From the NCBI RefSeq assembly GCF_007741475.1, contig NZ_CP036261.1, positions 1,922,001-1,986,000 of the forward strand: 64,000 bases of DNA, in the 5' to 3' direction. The stretch comes from Rosistilla ulvae (lineage in GTDB: Bacteria; Planctomycetota; Planctomycetia; Pirellulales; Pirellulaceae). This document shows positions 55,701 to 62,356 of this stretch, piece by piece. How positions within the stretch are numbered: the first letter of the stretch is position 1; every line of letters begins with the position of its first letter. The translations under genes and the position numbers were made by a program. Under the pieces are notes generated by a model, which saw only the letters and a list, made by a program, of their open reading frames with translations, ran no database searches and had not been told where the DNA came from.

Positions 55701-56123
55701 ATTTCGTTTGGCCAATTGGATGTTCCGTTGCAACGCGGCGCTCGAATTTCGAACGATGGCATGCGTCGACTTGAACTCGTGGGAAAGCACGATCTTCTGT
55801 TGGACCATCTCGTTGAGATCTCGGATGCGATAGTGCAGGCGAGGTGTTACGACCCAACGCGCTTCGAGCTTGCGGAGACCATCCGAAACGCTGCGGTGGA
55901 GTGCTTGTTCGCAGTAGGTCAGTTGGTCGTAGTCTTGGCGGATGCCTAGACGCAGCGAAAGGACTGATGAGTCGAGGTCGACGTTGAGTTGTTTGGTCAC
56001 ACGCAACTCTTTTTCCAACAGTGCATAGTCTCTGCTGACGCGGTCGACCGAACCAAAATACAGGCCGACGATTACGATGCTCGTGAACGCCATAAACAGA
56101 AGATTGGGGATTGCGCGTTTCAT
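52743..56123 (-). CDS. Membrane multi-PAS sensor histidine kinase with helical sensor domain (DAHL-like)
   Basis: The 1126-residue protein has two membrane spans (about 5-25 and 257-282) bracketing a helical extracytoplasmic domain of about 230 residues, which by shape resembles the DAHL sensor domain. Four PAS segments follow (about 310-430, 440-560, 575-690, 695-820), including ITDAEGRIEWVNDGFERASG and YKTGEPYW-like motifs. The kinase core has an atypical H-box VLHNVGNVLNSV and a full ATPase domain (NLIKNAKQAVDK, VHDNGIGIS, HGFGLHSC). Its ATG overlaps the stop of the cytochrome c peroxidase gene by ATGA. Start 56123 has AGGA 6 bases upstream. It may sense oxidant or redox state linked to the peroxidase. 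Confidence 0.87.
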   Translation of the reverse strand: MKRAIPNLLFMAFTSIVIVGLYFGSVDRVSRDYALLEKELRVTKQLNVDLDSSVLSLRLGIRQDYDQLTYCEQALHRSVSDGLRKLEARWVVTPRLHYRIRDLNEMVQQKIVLSHEFKSTHAIVRNSSAALQRNIQLAKRNPNLPRNIQLGLANLETAGYRFSLSGNSTDRKQFNDAIEMLEGELLASAEGQTFPKIDWAIRHGLKLLELRQLLDETVLRLVDLPVRTLTLDVMDQAKKIYQSRLTTQNRYHAAWIVAIMVLLGYCITQATALWKNAHELNVINKVLQQRRDDQHADLQRSQEFFQSVLDAIDSPICVLDASGQIVETNASWSEFSRNQNAQDLDVGSNYPQQCRRRVEDGLNPGANQVADAIDAVINGRDAQHVPVYECDSETQKYWYQVNVTPLRNHQAGAAVVTHLDITERVTAERELLETSEHLELLSLVAKYTDNTVVITDAEGRIEWVNDGFERASGHSFDDVKGKIPGHILYGEKTDPQTIEQINQRVGQKKGFDVEILHYRKTGEPYWVAIGARPIHKENGELVRYIAIESEITGRKESEARLAAVTTNLKMQKQTLDAVLESVAAGIVSVNQLGDIVSFNPAAEEIFGEHWLKSKSMLEQFQAVEIVDPITYEMIPLIELPMVRALQGEQVRNEELLVRRKDKDVLVSINAIPLTSDGQQGAVITVLDITQQWKRDLNQRMLREGLDFAQDAMLVCESTGRIIDANESSCKRLGYAREELLQIAISDFDPGLPNEKWPEFWAQLKERNAMVLESRHRQKDGTTFPVEVTINYSAFGGIEYACCFVRDITARKQAEREREQLADELQNTARQAGMAEVATGVLHNVGNVLNSVNVSTNLIRDRINASPVEHLMKAADVIAENEADLGNFLTNDKRGKYFPTLLKQLATSFHNERDAQRNEIQALTKSVEHIKEIVSMQQSFAKKSGDTESVDPIELIEDAAKINDASLTRHGVELVREFEDVPNIEVRKHEVLQIMINLIKNAKQAVDKSDASEKIIRLTARTEGEHVRLEVHDNGIGISKENLKNIFRHGFTTKTTGHGFGLHSCANSAREMGGSMSVHSEGVGRGATFTLKLPLHGRSSKINHPAPQQAIDSLSIVSPPSCPLFNM

Positions 56124-57253
56124 TCCCATTCCTTTCTGATTTGGCCGGTCAAACTCTTGAGGAACTCTTCGATCAACATCGTTTCATTTTCATCCACGTG
56201 AGTTCCCAATTGATGTACTGCCATGACCTCGATCGCTTCGCGAAGGGTCTCCGTCTTGCCATGATGGAAATACGGGCCGGTCAGTTCGACGTTTCGCAGT
56301 GTGGGGACTTTGAATCGATGCAGGTCGGATTTGCGTTGGGTCACGTTGTAGCGGCCTTTGTGGACGCTTGCGTTTGCATCGTCGTTGGAGAAGTAATCTT
56401 CCATGACGCCAAACTTCTGAAACATATTGCCCCCCACCGCGTTTCCTTGATGACACGCGATGCATCCCAGTTCTTTGAATAACATGTACCCCTGAGTCGC
56501 TGTTTCGGAAAGCGCTGATCGATCGCCCTGCAGATATCGATCGAACGGCGAGTTCACCGTGATCAGAGACTTTTCGAATGTCGCGATCGCGTTGACGAGC
56601 GACGCTTCGACAATCCCGCTTGGGTATTCTTTCGTGAACGCCAATTCGAAGCGTTTGTCCTGTTGCAATTTGAAGATCACATCGGGCCAATTCGTCGCCA
56701 TCTCGATCGGATTGTGGATCGGTCCGGAAACCTGTTGTTCCAGCGTAGCCACGCGACCGTCCCAAAATTGAGCCAAAGAAAGGCTGCTGTTGAAAACCGT
56801 GGGGGTGTTCAGCAAGCCTACTTGGCCGTTGTATCCGACGGCTGTTTCCAAGCCATCGCCACCTCCTTTGCCGATCTCGTGACACGTGGCGCAGGAGATC
56901 GAATTGTCTGCAGATAAGCGTTTGTCGTGGAACAATTGTCGTCCCAATTCGACCTTGCCCGCAGGCAGGTTGGCGTTGGCTCGCAATGGTGTGATCGGTT
57001 CGGAAGGTAACGGGTTGGTGACCGTTTGCATCGTTATCGGTGTCGCCAGAACGATCGAATCCAACTCGGGCGAGTTGCAACCGGCTTGGCTGATGTGGAG
57101 CGCGATCCATATCAACGAGATCGTCGTGGTCAACGAATTGCGCCCGCGATCGGCTGGTACCGCTCGGTTTGCCGCCGTCTCTGTGGGCTGGATGTCGGTT
57201 CCCGGAACCAACCATCGCGGATGACGGAATATTGAACTGTAACTCGTCTTCAT
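56120..57253 (-). CDS. Di-heme cytochrome c peroxidase (CcpA/MauG family)
   Basis: The 377-residue protein has an N-terminal hydrophobic segment (about 40-58, LTTTISLIWIALHISQAGC) that may be a lipobox-type or uncleaved signal. Two CxxCH heme-binding sites are visible: SCATCHE near residue 125 and CIACHQG near residue 270. Between them lie GLLNTPTVFNSS and FWDGR, typical of the CcpA/MauG family, and the C-terminal part has VPTLRNVELTGPYFHHGK, the usual second-half signature. It reduces hydrogen peroxide in the periplasm with electrons from a small cytochrome or uses high-valent heme to modify a protein. The stop overlaps the ATG of the sensor kinase gene. The ATG at 57253 is chosen over 57388 because the N-terminal extension lacks family features; uncertain. 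Confidence 0.88.
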   Translation of the reverse strand: MKTSYSSIFRHPRWLVPGTDIQPTETAANRAVPADRGRNSLTTTISLIWIALHISQAGCNSPELDSIVLATPITMQTVTNPLPSEPITPLRANANLPAGKVELGRQLFHDKRLSADNSISCATCHEIGKGGGDGLETAVGYNGQVGLLNTPTVFNSSLSLAQFWDGRVATLEQQVSGPIHNPIEMATNWPDVIFKLQQDKRFELAFTKEYPSGIVEASLVNAIATFEKSLITVNSPFDRYLQGDRSALSETATQGYMLFKELGCIACHQGNAVGGNMFQKFGVMEDYFSNDDANASVHKGRYNVTQRKSDLHRFKVPTLRNVELTGPYFHHGKTETLREAIEVMAVHQLGTHVDENETMLIEEFLKSLTGQIRKEWE

Positions 57254-57661
57254 TCGATTGCCTGAATCGGTGGACTCGCTGCAAGCGTTGGGCCCCGTGA
57301 GAGGAAGCCGATGTCCAACCTTGCACGCGTCGAGGTTGGACGTTCGCGGATACGCCAAATATGCAGCGGGGGGGACACGTTTCCCCAATCGTTGTGTTGC
57401 TAAACTTTAGCACGAAATATCGCTTGGCAAGTAAAACTTGGTATTTGGTCGAGCGTCTTCGTTGAAGCACGAATTTGTTGGCTCAAGAATGAGCGAGAGT
57501 GGCGGCGTGTGACTGTTCGGGTGAACAGTGGCGACGCGTGCGACGGCCGCAGAAGCGATGGGAGGGGCAGGTTATGCGAATCGGACGAGCGGATGATCCG
57601 ATGGGGGCGGCGCGATGGCGACTGGTTTGACGCCGTAGGCTCGTGGCTGAGGAATCGGTTG
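57254..57661. other. 408-base intergenic region upstream of the peroxidase operon
   Basis: It contains an AT-rich patch near 57405-57450 that could be the minus-strand promoter of the peroxidase operon. A perfect 7-bp inverted repeat with 4-nt spacer (ACTGTTC-GGGT-GAACAGT, 57512-57529) is a possible operator. No gene is supported. Confidence 0.5.
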
Positions 57662-58567
57662 TTAGGATAGCTTCTCTGATTTTTCTGTATTAACAACGGC
57701 GGTATCGGTCCCCGACCGGATCGATTCACCGAACCGACGCTTCAATCGATGGAAGATCGGTCGCCGACGACGCTGCCCCGAAAGCTCATTGGCTCGGATC
57801 AACTGAAGCCTGCCGTCGGGCCATTCGACCATTGCCGAACAGTGTTCGATCCAGTCTCCGGTGTTGCAATACAGAACTCCATCGATCGATCGCATCTCGG
57901 GGTTATGAATGTGTCCGCAAACGATACCGTCACACGCATGGCGGTGCGCGTATCGACTCACCTTGTCGTGAAATCCGCTTTTGCGTTGCACGATCTTTTT
58001 GACGCCAACCTTCAAGCTACGGCTCAGCGGCACTTGCCGGGCTCCTAACAGACGCAGGGTCCAGTTCAGGCAACGATCGGTCGCCAGCAGCGACTCATAG
58101 GCGGTGGAACCAAGCATCGAGAGCCAGCGCATTTTCTTTTCGACGACATCGAATTGGTCGCCGTGCAGAACGGCCAGCCGACGCCCATCCGCACACTGGT
58201 GGATGAAGGAGTCGCGGATTTCGACCAACCGATAATCTTCGGTAAAGCCGCGCAGAAAGTTGTCGTGATTTCCGGGGGTGTAATGGATCGATGTGCCGGA
58301 GACGCCGAAGTCGAACAATCGCGCCAGCAGTCGCGTGTAGTCGGAAGTCCAACGGAATCGCCGGTTCATGCGACGATCGTCGAACAGATCGCCGACGATA
58401 TAGATGTGCTGGGGCAGGCAGCGATCGAGCAGGTCCAGCAATGGTCCGACTTGACAAAACCGGCTGCCCAGATGGATGTCGGAGATGAACAGTGTCCGTG
58501 CGTCCGACAGATCCCAAGCCACCGATTCCAATTCGCTTGGCTGCGTTGCGGCGTTTTCATCGATCAT
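57662..58567 (-). CDS. plcP: PlcP-type metallophosphoesterase (phospholipase C for lipid remodelling)
   Basis: The 301-residue protein has the complete calcineurin-like metal site: FISDIHLGS, VGDLFDD, TPGNHDNF, VLHGDQFD and CGHIHNP, plus DGVLYCNTGDWIEHCSAMVEW. It is commonly labelled UDP-2,3-diacylglucosamine pyrophosphatase (LpxH), but the sequence pattern (HGDQFDVV, GDWIEHC) and its position beside btaA and btaB match PlcP. In phosphate-starved bacteria PlcP cleaves phospholipid headgroups and leaves diacylglycerol. The start at 58567 has AAGGA 7 bases upstream, and the btaB stop is 13 bases away. Third gene of a btaA-btaB-plcP operon. Activity not proven. Confidence 0.85.
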   Translation of the reverse strand: MIDENAATQPSELESVAWDLSDARTLFISDIHLGSRFCQVGPLLDLLDRCLPQHIYIVGDLFDDRRMNRRFRWTSDYTRLLARLFDFGVSGTSIHYTPGNHDNFLRGFTEDYRLVEIRDSFIHQCADGRRLAVLHGDQFDVVEKKMRWLSMLGSTAYESLLATDRCLNWTLRLLGARQVPLSRSLKVGVKKIVQRKSGFHDKVSRYAHRHACDGIVCGHIHNPEMRSIDGVLYCNTGDWIEHCSAMVEWPDGRLQLIRANELSGQRRRRPIFHRLKRRFGESIRSGTDTAVVNTEKSEKLS

Positions 58568-58580
58568 CTTCAAATCCTTT

Positions 58581-59411
58581 CTAAGGGCAGGTTTTCGCTG
58601 GACGACAATTTGGCCTGCCCGACTCGTACCTCGGATCGGTGCGCCCCGCCTGGATTGCATCACCCTGCGATCCGATAGCATTCGCCGCCAGCGGCTTTGT
58701 CCCAACAAAACGATAAAAGGGTACCGTTGCGAACGGTACGAACGGTAGCCCGGCTCGACCTTCGTGGAGCTCCGCTGCTTCAAATTTTGCATTCAAGAAG
58801 GGGAGATGGTCGGGCGAAAGAAAGACGTTGTCCTTGGCAAACCAAGCTGGCCAGAACGTACGTGTCAGGCCGCCGTGGCGTCGATGTTCGTCGGCTGGAT
58901 ATTTGCGGGAAACGTAGAAATCGACTACGCCGATCGTTCCTCCGGGCTTCAGGATTCGCAGTGCGTTCTCGACGGCAGCGAACCAATCGGGAATCATCGT
59001 CAAGGAATAACTGAACGTTACGATGTCGATTTCCGCATCCGGGGTGAATGTGGTCACATCGCAACAATGGGTGACGACGTTTTGCCAGTTGCGGTCGGCG
59101 ATACGTTGGTTCGCCACCTGTAGTAGCGACGAGGAGAGATCGACGATCTCCAACCGCTCTAGACGTTCCAATTGGTCGGCGATGTTCTCGACGTTGGCCC
59201 CCGTGCCGCCGCCAAAATCAACCCATCGTCCCCCGTCGGGGATCGTGATCGATTGCCACAGTTGTTCTCGGCCGTGGAGCAAACGCTTACGAAACACGTC
59301 GTAGTTGTCCGCCTGTTTGCCGTAGAAATTTTCCAGACGCTGCTGGTGCGTGTTGCCACGAATCGGCAGCGCAAGCTGGATCAAGGTCTTCAGATCGTTC
59401 AATAATCTCAC
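58581..59411 (-). CDS. btaB: BtaB-like betaine-lipid N-methyltransferase, GTG start
   Basis: The 276-residue protein is a class I SAM methyltransferase: WVDFGGGTGANVE (motif I, about residues 57-69), then VDLSSSLLQVA, CDVTTFTPDAEIDIVTFSYSLTMIPDWF and ILKPGGTIGVVDFYVSRKY. The ending LPFVPFATVPFYRFVGTK matches BtaB. It methylates diacylglyceryl-homoserine three times to give DGTS. The GTG at 59411 has GGAG 7 bases upstream and lies 29 bases beyond the btaA stop. A Pro/Arg-rich tail of about 35 residues follows the family core. Function inferred from sequence and its place in the operon. Confidence 0.87.
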   Translation of the reverse strand: MRLLNDLKTLIQLALPIRGNTHQQRLENFYGKQADNYDVFRKRLLHGREQLWQSITIPDGGRWVDFGGGTGANVENIADQLERLERLEIVDLSSSLLQVANQRIADRNWQNVVTHCCDVTTFTPDAEIDIVTFSYSLTMIPDWFAAVENALRILKPGGTIGVVDFYVSRKYPADEHRRHGGLTRTFWPAWFAKDNVFLSPDHLPFLNAKFEAAELHEGRAGLPFVPFATVPFYRFVGTKPLAANAIGSQGDAIQAGRTDPRYESGRPNCRPAKTCP

Positions 59412-59440
59412 GCGCCTACTCCCGTCTTCGCCGGCAGATT

Positions 59441-60628
59441 TCAGCCAGCCAGGTGTCCGATAAAGAACGATCCATAGGTTCCGACGCGATCTTGTTGATG
59501 CAACCGATCGGCCAGATCGATCTGCATCGACATCAGTTCGGGCACCCGAACCTGCGCTCCCTGGTACTGGACTTGAATATCGTTCAGATAATCGGTGCGT
59601 AGCCCGCCGCTGCGCCAAATCAAGCGGGCGCCGGAGCTTGCTCGATCGATGATGTGTTGCCATTCGTCGACCAATGCCTCTTGGCGATGCTCGCTCATCC
59701 AATCCATATGGTCCAACAAAACAAAGCGGCTTGGGCGGACCGAGGTATTGCTCAAAAAATTGGCGAGCGTTGTCGTGTGGACGTTCACGCGATCGACCAA
59801 TCCGTTCCGCAAACGATCCAAGTTCTCAGGTTTCAAGTATTCCGGACAACAGGTGGGACTGTATTGACCCGCCAAATAGACTCGCCAGAAATAGTTGTCG
59901 GACAGTGGCAGTCGCGCGAATACATGATCCAAAGAATGTTCGATGAATCCGGCAATGCCACCGCCAAAGTCGCGTTCGACCTGGCGTCGTTGTGCGCGTG
60001 GCACGCCCAGCATCGAAAGCGTTGAATCGCGCCCCATCGCCATTCGGACAGGTCGCTTCCAGATCTGAGGAAAGACGTGTTGATGATATTCTTCACGCTG
60101 TTGTTCCAACGTTTCCGCGTTCAGCATTCGTTCGACGCTGGTTCGCGCTTTGGCGACGCGGTCGATATATTTGTTGATCATCCAAGCGAACGCGCCGGAC
60201 GAGCCACGGAAATAGAACGAGCGATTGGGGTTCGCGAAAAATTTGATATAGCGGTCCCAATACTGTTTGGCAAAATCGGACAGGTCGTCGCGGATCGTGT
60301 CTCGATAGGCTTCGACGACCGTCGGCAAATACCCGCGTCCAAACATCGCGAAGACGTCGTCGTTGGGCAACCGGCGAATTGCCGCCAGTTTCAATTCTAA
60401 CAATGCGTTTTGCCGTGGGTTCATGTCGACCGCATGGACCGATCGAACGTCGCACAACGCGTAATCGAGTGCGTTGCATCCCGCCGATGTGATCATAACA
60501 ATGTCATCCTTGGGACCCAGTTCCAAGGCTTCGCGATCCAGACGAGGATCCTCCCAGCAGGTGTTGTAAATTAGCTGATTTCGATGCACCAAATTGAACA
60601 TCCGTTCGCTGATCCAGCGTCCGATCAT
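59441..60628 (-). CDS. btaA: BtaA: SAM:diacylglycerol 3-amino-3-carboxypropyltransferase (DUF3419)
   Basis: The 395-residue protein has the BtaA signature: RNQLIYNTCWEDPRLDREAL near residue 20, MITSAGCNALDYALCDVRSVHAVDMNPRQNALLELK at about 47-82 (the SAM site), and LLDHMDWMSEHRQEALVDEWQHI near residue 320. It transfers the 3-amino-3-carboxypropyl group of SAM to diacylglycerol, forming diacylglyceryl-homoserine, the first step of betaine-lipid synthesis. The ATG at 60628 has AAGGA 8 bases upstream. First gene of the operon, divergent from an unknown membrane protein gene across a region with a Pho-box-like repeat. Confidence 0.93.
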   Translation of the reverse strand: MIGRWISERMFNLVHRNQLIYNTCWEDPRLDREALELGPKDDIVMITSAGCNALDYALCDVRSVHAVDMNPRQNALLELKLAAIRRLPNDDVFAMFGRGYLPTVVEAYRDTIRDDLSDFAKQYWDRYIKFFANPNRSFYFRGSSGAFAWMINKYIDRVAKARTSVERMLNAETLEQQREEYHQHVFPQIWKRPVRMAMGRDSTLSMLGVPRAQRRQVERDFGGGIAGFIEHSLDHVFARLPLSDNYFWRVYLAGQYSPTCCPEYLKPENLDRLRNGLVDRVNVHTTTLANFLSNTSVRPSRFVLLDHMDWMSEHRQEALVDEWQHIIDRASSGARLIWRSGGLRTDYLNDIQVQYQGAQVRVPELMSMQIDLADRLHQQDRVGTYGSFFIGHLAG

Positions 60629-60786
60629 GATCGCGTTCCTTAACATTTAAGGTATGGACTGCCTGTGACGTAGATCGGCATCGTGCGCGATCCAGCGACC
60701 GCTGCAAACCGTCAAATGCACGCTTCGCGGAAAATTAAACGAACGCTCTCGGCAACTGAACTTTAGCCCATTGAACCGCCAGCCCA

Positions 60787-60817
60787 CTTCACCGCAATGG
60801 TGAAGAATTGATGAACA
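60787..60817 (-). promoter_or_regulatory. Candidate Pho-box-like repeat and palindrome in the btaA divergent promoter region
   Basis: On the minus strand TGTTCAT-CAAT-TCTTCAC (60817-60800) is a 7-bp direct repeat with 4-bp spacer, period 11, as in Pho boxes, though the half-sites match the CTGTCAT consensus only in the TCA core. Overlapping it is a perfect palindrome CTTCACC-GCAAT-GGTGAAG (60787-60805). Either could be a regulator site for btaA. Confidence 0.35.
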
Positions 60818-60857
60818 CCGATAGACGATCCGGCGATTCTTGGCACAATCAACACGC

Positions 60858-61352
60858 ATGAAAGCGATCACCGAAATTGTCGGACTCTCAACGATTGGGA
60901 TCACCTGTTTGCTGGGGGCAATCACCTTGGCAAGTGCGATCTATTTGATCGTCAAGGTTCGGCGTTTGCCGACGATGGCGGCCTTCATTCCCGTCGCAGC
61001 CGCCCCGGCGGTGCTTGGGGTGTTTCAGACAGCGCTCAGTTTTGTGCGTGAACTGAGTGTCTGCTTAGAAACGGGAGCCAACGACATGAACCTGGTGTTG
61101 TTGTTGGCACTCTGCTTTGTCCCGACGATCTTTGGACTGCTGGCCAGTCTGCCCGCTTATCTCGCGATCAGTATCGGGTTGTTTGTGCAAACGTTGCAAA
61201 TCCCACAAGACGCTGCAGCCTCTTCGCCCCATCATCCGAAATCGAAGTGGCCGAGTTCATCGCGCCGTTCGTCCAACAGAGAGCGTCGGGAAGCCGTTGC
61301 CGAATCCGGGTCCTATCTGACGCTCGACGCTCCCGAAGATATCGACTACTGA
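60858..61352 (+). CDS. Small membrane protein, unknown function
   Basis: The 164-residue protein has about three hydrophobic spans: about 8-30 (LSTIGITCLLGAITLASAIYLIV), 40-62 (MAAFIPVAAAPAVLGVFQTAL) and 78-108 (NLVLLLALCFVPTIFGLLASLPAYLA). A charged, Ser/Arg-rich cytoplasmic tail follows. Layout and length faintly recall ExbB/MotA-like proton-channel subunits, but I cannot establish that. It is divergent from btaA, whose promoter region it shares, and overlaps the stop of the MfnB-like gene by 7 bases. The start is ATG at 60858; TTG at 60840 would add six residues. No function assigned. Confidence 0.6.
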   Translation: MKAITEIVGLSTIGITCLLGAITLASAIYLIVKVRRLPTMAAFIPVAAAPAVLGVFQTALSFVRELSVCLETGANDMNLVLLLALCFVPTIFGLLASLPAYLAISIGLFVQTLQIPQDAAASSPHHPKSKWPSSSRRSSNRERREAVAESGSYLTLDAPEDIDY

Positions 61353-62050
61353 TTGCTGGCGGGATGGGGCGTCGATAACGCTTGGCACCAGTCCCTGATC
61401 TTTGCGGGATCGATCGCCGTGCTGCGGCCGGCTGTGCAGACGGCCCCACGAATGCCTAACAAGTCGGGGCCGAGGGACCGAAGTGAGGCGAGGTCTTGTA
61501 GTGCCAGCGAGCCCGCGAATACCGTGCGGATTCCGTTTGCTCGACAGTTGCCAATCAGATCGGTCAAACGGCGGATCGATATCCAATCCTGTAAGCGTCG
61601 CCCGTCTTTGGTTGCTGTGTCGATCAACAGCCAGCGGTACTTGGTTTCGATCGCCAGTTGGACGATCGATTCGACGGGCAAACAATCCGCTTCGACATGA
61701 TCGGCATAGGCGACCGCAACGGGAGTTGTTGTTTCTGGCAAGACGGATCGAAAATGCTGCATCGCATCGCGCATTTGCATCGCATCGGCGATTCCACTGG
61801 GGCCGGCTTTGGCAAACCGAAAATCGCCGGGCAATGAAAACGCATCCGATTGCAGATCGCATAATTCTCCGCAAGCGGCGCTAAATCCCAGGCCGTTCGA
61901 TCGCAGGCGTGCAGCCCCTTCCAGGATCGTGTCGCTGCAGCGTCCCAGCGCGCCCGCCGCGGGGTTCTTAAAATCGATGATCGCCAATGGAAATCGGCTC
62001 GCCACGACGGCTTCGGCAAGCGAACGGACACTAATCAACAACGGTGCCAT
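61346..62050 (-). CDS. MfnB-like (5-formylfuran-3-yl)methyl phosphate synthase
   Basis: The 234-residue protein matches the DUF556/MfnB family: LLISVRSLAEAVVA at the start, IIDFKNPAAGALG with the first active-site lysine, FRFAKAGPSG with a second, and LLIDTATKDGRRL with the Asp-x-x-x-Lys pair. In methanogens MfnB makes the furan precursor of methanofuran from two triose phosphates. In planctomycetes related genes accompany tetrahydromethanopterin/methanofuran C1 chemistry. No other C1 gene is within this window. Start ATG at 62050 is the first that keeps the family N-terminus. Stop overlaps that of the convergent membrane protein gene. Confidence 0.8.
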   Translation of the reverse strand: MAPLLISVRSLAEAVVASRFPLAIIDFKNPAAGALGRCSDTILEGAARLRSNGLGFSAACGELCDLQSDAFSLPGDFRFAKAGPSGIADAMQMRDAMQHFRSVLPETTTPVAVAYADHVEADCLPVESIVQLAIETKYRWLLIDTATKDGRRLQDWISIRRLTDLIGNCRANGIRTVFAGSLALQDLASLRSLGPDLLGIRGAVCTAGRSTAIDPAKIRDWCQALSTPHPASNQ

Positions 62051-62356
62051 TTCGTTTTGCGAATCGTCATCGCGGGCCGCGTTTTGCGATCGCAAGCCGG
62101 TCGTCTCGTTTATGTTCTTCAGCAATCCTGTCTCTTTTCGTGAATGGCCGACCCGCAGAATGAAGCGTCCTCGAGAAGCCGATTGTAGCACGTCTCGGCG
62201 TTTTCAGACGCGGAGGCGAGATCGTGGCGGCGGTCGCAGCATGGCAAAAACGGCTCGCCACGGCGGACAGAATGCCCGCCTGGCGAGCTGGTGATGAACT
62301 CGAAGCCCCCGCGATCATCGAAGCAGATGGTGCGGGAGGGAAAACGCTTTGGTCGA
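62051..62356. other. 306-base gene-free region with a terminator
   Basis: Between the MfnB-like gene and the large Ig-like gene, both on the minus strand. It contains one clear hairpin terminator (62246-62288, separate entry) and otherwise nothing I can identify. Confidence 0.5.
62246..62288 (-). terminator. Rho-independent terminator of the Ig-like protein gene
   Basis: A GC-rich stem (62253-62268 with 62274-62288, 5-nt loop, one bulged base and one mismatch) is followed on the minus strand by GTTTTTGC. It lies about 70 bases past the stop of the large gene that reads leftward. Confidence 0.7.
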
